43,854 bases of DNA, from assembly GCA_020439025.1 (NCBI GenBank), contig JAGQTO010000124.1:1-43854 (forward strand). The letters run 5' to 3'. Positions 14,021-20,945 of this stretch are shown here, in pieces. Numbering within the stretch: position 1 is the first letter of the stretch; every line of letters starts with the position of its first letter. The notes under the pieces are model-generated. The model did not search any database, was not told the origin of the DNA, and saw only the letters and a program-made list of their open reading frames with translations. Source of the stretch: Mycobacterium sp. GTDB taxonomy: Bacteria > Actinomycetota > Actinomycetes > Mycobacteriales > Mycobacteriaceae. Position numbers and translations under genes: made by a program.

Positions 14021-14866
14021 CTAGTTATCGGCGACCAGGATCCGGGCCGAGCTGCCGGCGGCCTCGAGTTCGTGTGCCCGACGCGCGGCCGCCACGCGGT
14101 GCACGCGGCGCGGGTACACCAGGCCGTCGCGCTTGGTGCGGGCCTGCGGGTAGATCCGCTCGAACTCGGCCTGGTCGTCGACCATCACCACAACATTCAC
14201 ACCATTGACGTCGGTGACGTCGAGCTGGCCAGCGCTGCTGGTGATGAAGTCGTCGATGGCCTGCAGTTCGGCAATCAGCCCCGCCGGCGGCGCCGAGGTG
14301 CTTCGCTCGAACTTCGCGTATCGCTTCACGTCGATACCAAGCAGCCGGGCGGTCTCCTCTTTGAGCAATCCGGCCGCCAGCCGGCGCACGGTGAGATCTC
14401 CGCGCTGTTCACCGCGGTAGACCTCCACGTCGCGGCCGCGGCGGCTCAGCTCGGCAGCGGCGCGGCCGACCGCCACGTGCTGCAGCGACATCGGGTACGG
14501 AACGAGGTCGCGCAGTGTTCGCGCCTCCGGGTAGGCGTCCTCGAACTCCACCTGGTCGACGGCGGCCTCCAGGCGCACGGTGCCTTCGGCCGGCGCCGTG
14601 TTGAGCATCCTGGCGACGTCGCCGGCGATGAACTCCTCCATCGCGATCAACTCGTCGACGAGTTCGGCGCTGACTTCCAGGGCGCCGGTCTCGCGGGAAC
14701 GGTACTTGCGTAGATCCACCCGCAGCACCGGCACGAGGTCCTCGACCCGCAGGCTGAGCGCGTTGCGCCGCGCCAACAGGTCCGACCACAGGTACGGGGC
14801 CTCGTCGATGTCGTCCTCCTGGTCGTACATAGCGGCGGGCAACGTACCCGCCAGTCCGACACTCAT
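14021..14866 (-). CDS. Tandem HTH-like DNA-binding protein
   Basis: This 281-residue protein contains an internal duplication: two units of about 130 residues, each with a helical XRE-like block (first near 25-65, second near 165-210 with E-E-T-A-R-L-L-G-I-D-V-K-R-Y-A-K-F-E) followed by a E-F-E-x-x-Y-P-x-A-R-T-x-R-D segment and a closing V-A-x-x-R-A-A-E-L stretch. The helical block resembles an XRE/Cro-like fold, so DNA binding is likely, but the family is not named. The ATG at 14866 follows GGAAGGGAGAAGGG. It is transcribed with the phosphoesterase. Confidence 0.6.
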   Translation of the reverse strand: MSVGLAGTLPAAMYDQEDDIDEAPYLWSDLLARRNALSLRVEDLVPVLRVDLRKYRSRETGALEVSAELVDELIAMEEFIAGDVARMLNTAPAEGTVRLEAAVDQVEFEDAYPEARTLRDLVPYPMSLQHVAVGRAAAELSRRGRDVEVYRGEQRGDLTVRRLAAGLLKEETARLLGIDVKRYAKFERSTSAPPAGLIAELQAIDDFITSSAGQLDVTDVNGVNVVVMVDDQAEFERIYPQARTKRDGLVYPRRVHRVAAARRAHELEAAGSSARILVADN

Positions 14867-14950
14867 GATCCCTTCTCCCTTCCGGAGATGTCGGGCCGAC
14901 CCGTGTTGGCCTGCCCTTCCGTCCACGATGCTACTCCCGGCATCAGACGC
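14867..14950 (-). promoter_or_regulatory. Cassette leader 10 (degenerate activator site)
   Basis: TAGCAT (14928-14933) has the right -10 shape and spacing, but the upstream element GCGTCTGAT (14942-14950) matches TTGTCRGTG only at the central GTC and a few flanking bases. The stem-loop at 14893-14916 is well kept: GGGCAGGCC / GGTCGGCCC. This copy may respond weakly. Confidence 0.6.
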
Positions 14951-14956
14951 CGCCGG

Positions 14957-15349
14957 TCAATCGCGCTGCCGCAGCTCCGACCGCTGCCATGTCAGCGCAC
15001 CGAGCAGCCGCAACCAGCCCACCGACACCGCGCCGGGCCCGACCTCGATCCGCGGCCTCCACCACGTCGGCGGTCCCGTATTGACGTGCGCGCACACCAG
15101 CCAGGCGCCGATCTGAACCTCACGCGCCCGATTGACTTGGCCCCGGATCCGGGTGCTGAAGTCGACCGTGCGGGCGGCCCCGACATCGGCGTCAGTGAAT
15201 CCGTGCGGCCGAGCGGAGCGGTAGACCGCCCGATGACCCCGCGGTGAGACGATCGTCAATTCACGGCGGTCCTCGCTCACCAGGATCTGCCGCTTCTCGT
15301 CGTTGCCGCCGCCGCTGACGATCTGCGGCACAGCATGATTCACGTCCAT
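14957..15349 (-). CDS. Hypothetical protein in the cysH-like operon
   Basis: This is a 130-residue protein of unknown family. It has a beta-rich start (R-Q-I-L-V-S-E-D-R-R-E-L-T-I-V-S) and a C-terminal W-W-R-P-R-I-E-V-G-P-G-A-V-S-V-G-W-L-R stretch. The ATG at 15349 overlaps the end of the CysH-like gene by 10 nt. The stop codon is 6 bp from the promoter of the next cassette and no terminator is seen, so transcripts may run on into the cassette array. Confidence 0.55.
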   Translation of the reverse strand: MDVNHAVPQIVSGGGNDEKRQILVSEDRRELTIVSPRGHRAVYRSARPHGFTDADVGAARTVDFSTRIRGQVNRAREVQIGAWLVCAHVNTGPPTWWRPRIEVGPGAVSVGWLRLLGALTWQRSELRQRD

Positions 15350-16182
15350 TCGGCCAACCTGGGCAACGCCCGCGCCAACCGATCGAACAGGTCCGGCCAT
15401 CCCTTCTGTAGCCAGGCGATGTGGCCGTTGGACAGCTTGGAGGCGTCGATGATCGAGTCAACCCGGATCTGCGCCTCGGGCACACCGAGAGCTGCCAGCT
15501 TGCGGTAGAGCGGGTTCGGTTCGATTCCCCGACCGGCCAGGTACTCAAAAACCTGGGCTCGCTGCCAGTCCCAGATCGGCCCGTAGGTAATGGTCCCGTC
15601 AGCGCGGCGCACCACTCCCCCCGCTTGCGCGCGGACATCGCTGCGTGAACCGTTCTGTCGTGCACGGGTTTCGGCGGCCAGCCCGCGCCGGTAGAGCATC
15701 CGCCGGCCGTGGGACTCTTCGGCGCGCACACCCCACAACGACCCGCGGCCGTGAAGGCGGTGCGCTTCGCGGGCGGGACCAGTAATCATGATGTCGGCCA
15801 GCTGCCCGCGCAACGTCCGATCGACGGCCTGGTGATCGAACCCGCCGCCGGCGATCAACACCGTCAACAGGTCCGGCTCGGCTGCGATCGCCTGGTAGTT
15901 CAGCTGCCACGCCTCAGCGAGATCCTCCAGGTAGCGCACCGTTTCGGGGAACTGCAGCCCACTGTCGAAGAACACCACGGGAATGTGCGGATCGACCTGG
16001 CGGGCGAGGTCGACGACGACGGTGGAATCCTTACCGCCGCTCCAGGACACGAACCCGTCGTGCTCGTCGAGGTGTTCGGCGATGCGGTCGAGCAGGTGTT
16101 GATGGGTCCGCGTCCCGCGCCGGCGCGCGGCGATGCCGCGCAGTGTCTGCATGTTCAGCCCCGCGGCCGGCGTGGCGGTCAT
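15340..16182 (-). CDS. cysH: CysH-like PP-loop protein associated with type IV-B CRISPR-Cas
   Basis: This is a 280-residue adenine nucleotide alpha-hydrolase-like (PAPS reductase superfamily) protein. The ATP pyrophosphatase motif S-G-G-K-D-S is at 48-53, followed by V-F-F-D-S-G-L-Q-F-P-E-T-V. It lacks the C-terminal E-C-G-x-H motif of true APS/PAPS reductases, so sulfate reduction is unlikely. CysH-like genes of unknown role accompany nearly all type IV-B csf loci, and here csf1 begins about 1.5 kb away on the other strand. Its ATG overlaps the previous stop as ATGA in a four-gene operon. Confidence 0.75.
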   Translation of the reverse strand: MTATPAAGLNMQTLRGIAARRRGTRTHQHLLDRIAEHLDEHDGFVSWSGGKDSTVVVDLARQVDPHIPVVFFDSGLQFPETVRYLEDLAEAWQLNYQAIAAEPDLLTVLIAGGGFDHQAVDRTLRGQLADIMITGPAREAHRLHGRGSLWGVRAEESHGRRMLYRRGLAAETRARQNGSRSDVRAQAGGVVRRADGTITYGPIWDWQRAQVFEYLAGRGIEPNPLYRKLAALGVPEAQIRVDSIIDASKLSNGHIAWLQKGWPDLFDRLARALPRLAEWT

Positions 16183-16601
16183 CGCTGATCGGTAACCGTG
16201 ATCGTCATGCTCGGGAACAAGCGGTCGAGGTACTCGCGCAAGTAGTCGATGGCGTCGGCGCCGTCGAGGATGGACTCCTCAGTGGTGGTGTTGTCCCACC
16301 ACAGCCAGCGGCCATTGCGCTTGAATCCGAACGGCGGCGGCACGTCGGGATCGACGTGCTCGCGTGCGAAGGTGCGCGCGGCGCCGACGACGAACCACCA
16401 ATCGTTGCCGCCGAAGGTCACCGTGCCGTCTTTGTCGGCGACACCGGATAGCCGGCGCGGCAGCTTGACTCGGGCCTGGCACGGTTCGGTGGCCGGAGTT
16501 CGGGGTCGGGTGAGCGACCGGAACTGACCGTTCTGTCCAGGCTCGTCGGAGCCGATGTCCGACCGGTTGGGGTGCACGGTCCATTCGGTGCGTGTCATCA
16601 C
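16179..16601 (-). CDS. Hypothetical protein in the cysH-like operon
   Basis: About 140 residues, unrecognised. It has a polar N terminus (N-R-S-D-I-G-S-D-E-P-G-Q-N-G-Q-F) and a central F-G-G-N-D-W-W-F-V-V-G-A-A-R-T, F-K-R-N-G-R-W-L-W-W-D-N-T-T-T block that may form a small beta domain. The C terminus is helical. GTG at 16601 overlaps the upstream stop as GTGA; ATG at 16598 is the alternative. It lies between the ART-like and CysH-like genes and may be part of the same module. Confidence 0.55.
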   Translation of the reverse strand: MMTRTEWTVHPNRSDIGSDEPGQNGQFRSLTRPRTPATEPCQARVKLPRRLSGVADKDGTVTFGGNDWWFVVGAARTFAREHVDPDVPPPFGFKRNGRWLWWDNTTTEESILDGADAIDYLREYLDRLFPSMTITVTDQR

Positions 16602-17485
16602 CGCTCCCTCAGTTGCAAGACGACGCGTTCGTTGAAGCCTCCCGAGCGGGTTGCGTAGGCGACGTGTTCGGCGGATGCCACGTCGAACTGCATTCCTCTG
16701 GGGAGTACGTGGGTGGTGTCCTCCACGCTGTCGGACCGGCCGAGATACATGCCCCGGCTCGTCACGACCTCGAACACCACGTGCCGAGAGCTGTCGTGCC
16801 CAGGTGTCTCGTGCAGATTGTGTCGGGTGATGGTGAACTGATCGAACGCGACGCTGGCCCCCGGTTGCAGGCTGGCCGGCAGGTCGGAGGGCTTGGTGAT
16901 GTCGCCGTGGTTATCGGGCAGTCTCACCGCCACGTAGACGCGGTGCGTGCGGTCGTTGAGCCGCTCGTAGGACTGGATGGCCCGATCGAGGCGCTGCACT
17001 TTGGCGCGGTCAGTGTCGACGAGCTGCTGGGCGTCGCCGGCGGCCAGGTGCAGCCGTTCGTTGATGCGCCGCCACTCGGTGGGGTCCTCGCTGCTAAGCA
17101 TGCTGTTGATCGCCGCGTGCTGCGATGCCGGCGCCGAAGCCATCACCTGGTTCTTGACCGTCGAGCGGATCTTGCGCTGTCGGCCGCTGAGGATCTCGCG
17201 GAACTCCTCGCGCGCGGGTAGGTCACCCCGCAGTCGCGCGGAGTCGACGTGGCTCACGTCCCGTGGGGTGGCGCGATCGCGGTCGCGTGCTGCGCGGGTC
17301 AGGGCGGTGTCTTCGTCGCGCAGCTCGTCGGTGATCTGGTTGGCCAGGCGCTGGAATGAGCGCTCGGTCATCGCATCCTCAGCGACCTCGCGAGCAGCTT
17401 TCACATCACGTGCACCGATGGCGCCGCCCTCGACGTCGACGGCGACGGGCTGCTCTCTGTTCGGTCTGGCGGTCTTGGCGCCCAC
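16598..17485 (-). CDS. Possible degenerate ADP-ribosyltransferase-fold protein
   Basis: This is a 295-residue protein. The N-terminal 180 residues are helical and charged (many R-D-x-D-R and E-E patterns). The C-terminal 115 residues follow the layout of an ADP-ribosyltransferase fold: V-Y-V-A-V-R-L-P where V-Y-R-G is usual, F-D-Q-F-T-I-T near the F-x-S-F-T-S-T site, then a V-F-E-V-V-T-S-R-G-M-Y-L strand and T-H-V-L-P-R-G-M-Q-F-D-V, where E-V-L-L-P-R-G-T is usual. All three catalytic positions (Arg, Ser-Thr-Ser, Glu) appear changed, so it is probably inactive or binds a ligand only. It is the first gene of the cysH-like operon; GTG at 17485, weak ribosome site. Confidence 0.4.
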   Translation of the reverse strand: MGAKTARPNREQPVAVDVEGGAIGARDVKAAREVAEDAMTERSFQRLANQITDELRDEDTALTRAARDRDRATPRDVSHVDSARLRGDLPAREEFREILSGRQRKIRSTVKNQVMASAPASQHAAINSMLSSEDPTEWRRINERLHLAAGDAQQLVDTDRAKVQRLDRAIQSYERLNDRTHRVYVAVRLPDNHGDITKPSDLPASLQPGASVAFDQFTITRHNLHETPGHDSSRHVVFEVVTSRGMYLGRSDSVEDTTHVLPRGMQFDVASAEHVAYATRSGGFNERVVLQLRER

Positions 17486-17724
17486 GCGGCCTCAGACTTC
17501 CGTAGCTAGATGGTTAAACCGCAGTGTATGGGCCGAACTGGACACCGCGGACGAACGCCATCAGGCCACCCGCGTCGTGGCGAAACGGAGGGAGGCGGCC
17601 CCGGACGGCTGTCACCAGCCGCCCGGAACCGCCTCAGGTGAAACCCTCACCCAACCCCTGTGTGCGTTTCGTGTCGACCACCGTAGCAATCCGCCCCGCC
17701 ATCTGGCCGTATCGTGACGCCAGC
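17486..17724. other. Divergent intergenic region between the cysH-like and csf operons
   Basis: About 240 bp hold the promoters of both operons but no obvious motif is certain. On the minus strand TAGCTA at about 17504-17509 could be a -10. On the plus strand TATCGT near 17710 is a weak candidate. A GC-rich imperfect hairpin is present near 17600-17630. No cassette leader and no LexA box were seen here. A plus frame reaching upstream of 17725 does not look coding. Confidence 0.4.
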
Positions 17725-18387
17725 ATGCTTTCCGATCCCGCCGCCGCGGCGTGGGTTGCTGCCGGTCGGCCCGCCGTCGATGCACCTGCACCGGTCGACG
17801 GACGCTGCGGTCGATGCGGCGAAGACGGGCCGACGGTCACCAGCGCACGCATCATCTCCGAGAAGTTCACCGGATTCGACGCGTGGCCGTTCGGGTCGCG
17901 TCGGCTGTGCGTGCCCTGCGCCTGGGCCTACAGCCGCCAGCCCACCACCCAGCCGTCACTGCTGATCACCGACACCTCCGTCACGGAGTACTCCGCCGGC
18001 GCCGAGCTGGCCGCGGCCCTCACCTCGGCAGCACTGACGAGCACGCAAGCCGTGGTCCTGCCGACAGCGCGCCGGCGCCACATCCTGCCGACGGCTGAGT
18101 GGGGCCACCTCGCCACCGACGGCCTGGTCGTGGCGTGGGACATCGCCGCAGCCGACCGACTCACCGACCTGGTGTGGCTGCGCACCACCGTCGGCGCCAC
18201 GTGGCCACAGCTGAACCATTCAGCTCCACCGTCACGGCTGCTGAGCGCCCAGCCCGCTGACCAGTGGACGCGCATCCTGGCCGCTTGGACGTCGCTGCAG
18301 CCTTGGCGCGCCGTCCCACCCCTGTGGGCGGCCGCCCGTGTCCTCACCAACCCGCCCCCGGCGCGAGTAGACCCAAAACCGCATTAG
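17725..18387 (+). CDS. csf1: Type IV-B CRISPR large-subunit-like protein Csf1
   Basis: This is a 220-residue protein with a zinc-finger pair C-x2-C at 28/31 and C-x2-C at 62/65 (C-G-R-C-G and C-V-P-C-A-W), the pattern of Csf1 (Cas8-like). It has no nuclease motif. It is followed directly by cas11, csf2 and csf3 on the same strand, which fixes the identity better than sequence alone. No csf4 (dinG) or csf5 (cas6-like) is present, which points to subtype IV-B. ATG at 17725; upstream frame extension to 17524 does not look coding. Confidence 0.68.
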   Translation: MLSDPAAAAWVAAGRPAVDAPAPVDGRCGRCGEDGPTVTSARIISEKFTGFDAWPFGSRRLCVPCAWAYSRQPTTQPSLLITDTSVTEYSAGAELAAALTSAALTSTQAVVLPTARRRHILPTAEWGHLATDGLVVAWDIAAADRLTDLVWLRTTVGATWPQLNHSAPPSRLLSAQPADQWTRILAAWTSLQPWRAVPPLWAAARVLTNPPPARVDPKPH

Positions 18388-18423
18388 CTGGCCGTGGCAG
18401 CACCGGCCGCTACGCTTCCGGCC

Positions 18424-18849
18424 ATGACAGCGGCCCTCACCCCCACACAGGCGTGGCAGGCCACCGTGCCCGAACTTCCTCCCGTCGACGGACCGCACGC
18501 GATCGCCGAGCGGCTGCTGCTGTTGCTGCACTACGGGATCGACTGGGAAACCAGCTGGGTCGCCGATCCCCGCTACCGCAAGACCTACTGGGATGAGCAG
18601 CTGCCCGGACGTGTTCGGCGTGCCGCTTACCGCGCCGACACCCTCGATCGTTGGTGGTCGGATGTGTCCGGACAGCTCGGCGCACCGGCGCCGCGGCAAC
18701 GGGATCGTCGACTCGAACTGGCCACCCTGCTTCGCGAACCCCCACTGCCCGTTATCGCAGTACTACGCGACAGCCTGCCAGCACTGCTGCTGCGGGTCCG
18801 CATCATCGCCGAAGCTGTTGCCGACCAACGGAAAGCGGCACGCGGATGA
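18424..18849 (+). CDS. cas11: Cas11-like small subunit of the type IV-B complex
   Basis: This is a 141-residue, mostly helical, Leu/Arg-rich protein (R-L-L-L-L-L-H-Y-G near 30, R-R-L-E-L-A-T-L-L near 95). It lacks sequence motifs but occupies the small-subunit position between csf1 and csf2, as in characterised IV-B loci. The stop overlaps the csf2 ATG as ATGA. I chose ATG at 18424; a GTG at 18394 is possible. Identity rests mainly on context. Confidence 0.6.
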   Translation: MTAALTPTQAWQATVPELPPVDGPHAIAERLLLLLHYGIDWETSWVADPRYRKTYWDEQLPGRVRRAAYRADTLDRWWSDVSGQLGAPAPRQRDRRLELATLLREPPLPVIAVLRDSLPALLLRVRIIAEAVADQRKAARG

Positions 18850-19712
18850 CTCTGCTGAGCGTTCAGTTCGACATCGACATCCTGGCTCAGTCCTCGATCG
18901 TGCACCGCGAGGACTACAGCGCCGTCGGCACCGACAACTTCGCGCTGTTTCGCCGCGAGAAGATCATCGGCCCCGCCGGCGAGGTGATGCAGGTGCCGAT
19001 CGTGTCCGGGAGCAGCTTCCGAGGGATCCTGCGCCGCATCGGTGAGGCGCTGACCGCCGGCGTGCTCGACTACGAGGACACGGCATTGCCCATCCCGGCA
19101 GCGCACCTACTCACTAACGGCGGCCGGCTCGCCAAGTCCGCGCGCCCGCTCACCGACGAGGAAGAGCGGCGCCTCAAGACTCTTTTGCCCCAGGTCGCCG
19201 TGTTCGGCGGGGCAGCCTCGGGGCGCATCATGTCCGGGCTGCTCACCGTCGGCAAGGTGCTCCCCGAGATCGCCGAGCTGTCTCACCTGCTGCCCAGACC
19301 TGCCCGCTCGGTCACGCTGCCGGCTGTGCTCGGGGTCGCCGAGGAATCGTTTAGTCACCTCTCGGATCACCGCACCAGCACCGCCCAGTCCCCGAACGCC
19401 GATCTCGATGAAAACAGCAGTCCGCTGGGCCGTTTCGGTGTTGAGACTCTTCCGGCCGGCACCCGGTTGCAGAGCTGGGTGCGCCTCACCAACGCCACCG
19501 CGGCGCAGGCCGCCTTCTTCCGGGATGTCCTCGCTGAATTCGCCACACGCGGCCACCTGGGCGGCCGGATCGCCGCCGGCCACGGCCAGGTCAGCGCCAC
19601 CATCACCGAAACCGTCCAGCGTGGCCAGCTTCCGGACACCGGAGTCGACTGGGCTGAGGAACTGGGCGCCCACCGCGACGAGGCGATCGCCGCGCTGTCC
19701 CAACTCAGCTGA
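18846..19712 (+). CDS. csf2: Cas7-like backbone protein Csf2
   Basis: This is a 288-residue RAMP-type protein. Near 51-63 it has P-I-V-S-G-S-S-F-R-G-I-L-R-R, the loop typical of Cas7 backbone subunits, and toward the C terminus a Gly-rich G-H-L-G-G-R-I-A-A-G-H-G-Q-V loop. Several copies are expected to coat the guide RNA in the effector complex. Coupled to cas11 by a 4-nt overlap; csf3 begins 7 nt after its stop. Confidence 0.8.
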   Translation: MTLLSVQFDIDILAQSSIVHREDYSAVGTDNFALFRREKIIGPAGEVMQVPIVSGSSFRGILRRIGEALTAGVLDYEDTALPIPAAHLLTNGGRLAKSARPLTDEEERRLKTLLPQVAVFGGAASGRIMSGLLTVGKVLPEIAELSHLLPRPARSVTLPAVLGVAEESFSHLSDHRTSTAQSPNADLDENSSPLGRFGVETLPAGTRLQSWVRLTNATAAQAAFFRDVLAEFATRGHLGGRIAAGHGQVSATITETVQRGQLPDTGVDWAEELGAHRDEAIAALSQLS

Positions 19713-19719
19713 ACCGACC

Positions 19720-20442
19720 ATGATCGCCCTACAGATCACCGCCACCACACCGCACGGAATCGTGCTGTCCCGCCCCTGGGGCGTGGCCTTCGACGGGCTG
19801 CTGGCCTCGGTGCTGTGGCATCGAAGGAAATGGGAAGCACGCAGTGTCGGTGAACATTTCACCTACCAGCACGACCAGATTCCCGAAGACCTCGACCTAC
19901 CGTTGGCTCGTTGCGGTTCCCCCGACCATGACGACTGGCATTGGATGGCCACCTTTGCCGACCGGCATCCCCGCCCACACGAGATCCCCGATCCAGACAT
20001 CCGCTGGCGCACCTCGCGAACCGACCGGTCGCGGTTGCAGCACCTCAGTCCGTCCATCGGCAGCCAGGCGGTCTCCGACAGCACCGGGCGCTACCAACGC
20101 CGCGTCGTCCCCGTGATGGCCCACCTGGCGACCACATTGACGTGGCGGGCTGTGGGCGATCCCGACCGCATCCGTGAGCTTCTCACCGACCTACCGTCCA
20201 TCGGCAAGCACCGCGGTGTCGGTGAGGGGCTGGTCAGCCGCTGGGAGGTCGAGGAGACGCCCGACGTGCCCCCGTGGACGGCAGGCCACGAACACGAACC
20301 CGGTGTCCTTGGTCGCACCGCCCCGCAACGCTGTGTCGACTCCCGCGACGGCTGCACGGTCGGAGCGTTGGGGTCGGCCAGCATACGGCCGCCCTATCTG
20401 CACCCAATCAGCAGAACCGCGGCCTACTCGCCCGCCCGCTGA
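19720..20442 (+). CDS. csf3: Cas5-like RAMP protein Csf3
   Basis: This is a 240-residue RAMP protein with a Gly-rich loop S-I-G-K-H-R-G-V-G-E-G-L-V in the C-terminal half, as in Cas5-type subunits that cap the 5' end of the guide. The N terminus (I-A-L-Q-I-T-A-T-T-P-H) begins with a beta strand as expected for a ferredoxin-like fold. It is the last gene of the csf operon and is followed by a hairpin. No nuclease signature is apparent. Confidence 0.75.
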   Translation: MIALQITATTPHGIVLSRPWGVAFDGLLASVLWHRRKWEARSVGEHFTYQHDQIPEDLDLPLARCGSPDHDDWHWMATFADRHPRPHEIPDPDIRWRTSRTDRSRLQHLSPSIGSQAVSDSTGRYQRRVVPVMAHLATTLTWRAVGDPDRIRELLTDLPSIGKHRGVGEGLVSRWEVEETPDVPPWTAGHEHEPGVLGRTAPQRCVDSRDGCTVGALGSASIRPPYLHPISRTAAYSPAR

Positions 20443-20457
20443 TTCGACTCCCCAGCT

Positions 20458-20486
20458 GTGCAACTGGGCAGAATCGCCAGTTGCAC
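20458..20486. terminator. Hairpin between csf3 and the next convergent gene
   Basis: GTGCAACTGG (20458-20467) pairs perfectly with CCAGTTGCAC (20477-20486) across a 9-nt loop. It lies 16 bp after csf3 and 10 bp before the end of the opposing gene, so it probably stops both. Confidence 0.55.
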
Positions 20487-20495
20487 ACCCCGCGG

Positions 20496-20936
20496 TCAAC
20501 GGCGCTTCTTGCGCTGCTCCTGCTGCTGGTTGGCCCGTGCTCGCTTGGACGTGTACTGCCATTGCGGCAGCTGCCATTCGTCCTGTTCAGCGTCTGGGGC
20601 CGGTGTCGGGATGGTAGGTCTCGGCGCACGCAACGCCGGCTGGCTCGGGTCCTGGCTGCTTGTGTCGACTGACGAGGCGCTTGACGGCGGGGCCGGCTCA
20701 ACCTGCACGGGCGGCCGAGACCCTTCGGCGGTGCTGGCCTCGGGCGCGCTGACCGCAGCTGATGCCGGCAGCTGGTCAGGGTTGTCTGCGCCGAGTCGCG
20801 CAACGCTCACTTCCGGTGGTGCCGAGTGATACAGCGGCGTAGCCGGCGGCGCGGTGAAGATTGGGTTCTGCGCGAGCGATTGCTCGGCGGTGCGCCGTAT
20901 CTGGCGCCGCATGGACAACCGCTTCATCAATGCCAC
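20496..20936 (-). CDS. M-A-L-M-K-R family protein with a PPE-like segment
   Basis: This is a 146-residue, Pro/Ala/Ser-rich, probably disordered protein. It has two ends shared with the gene at 26728-27084: the start M-A-L-M-K-R and a C-terminal W-Q-x-P-Q-W-Q-Y-x-x-K-R-A-R-x-N-Q. Residues 32-43 read A-T-P-L-Y-H-S-A-P-P-E-V, close to T-P-I-Y-H-A-A-P-P-E-V near the start of this plasmid's own PPE protein. No signal peptide or membrane segment. Function unknown; a link to ESX secretion is only suggested by the shared motif. Confidence 0.6.
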   Translation of the reverse strand: MALMKRLSMRRQIRRTAEQSLAQNPIFTAPPATPLYHSAPPEVSVARLGADNPDQLPASAAVSAPEASTAEGSRPPVQVEPAPPSSASSVDTSSQDPSQPALRAPRPTIPTPAPDAEQDEWQLPQWQYTSKRARANQQQEQRKKRR

Positions 20937-20945
20937 GGCGTGAGC

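Noticed and set aside
15340..16182. CysH-like gene as a true APS/PAPS reductase
   Set aside because: The C-terminal E-C-G-x-H motif is missing and there are no other sulfur-assimilation genes nearby.
17524..17724. Extension of csf1 upstream to 17524
   Set aside because: The added residues look like translated intergenic DNA, while ATG 17725 gives a protein starting shortly before the zinc-finger region, as expected for Csf1.
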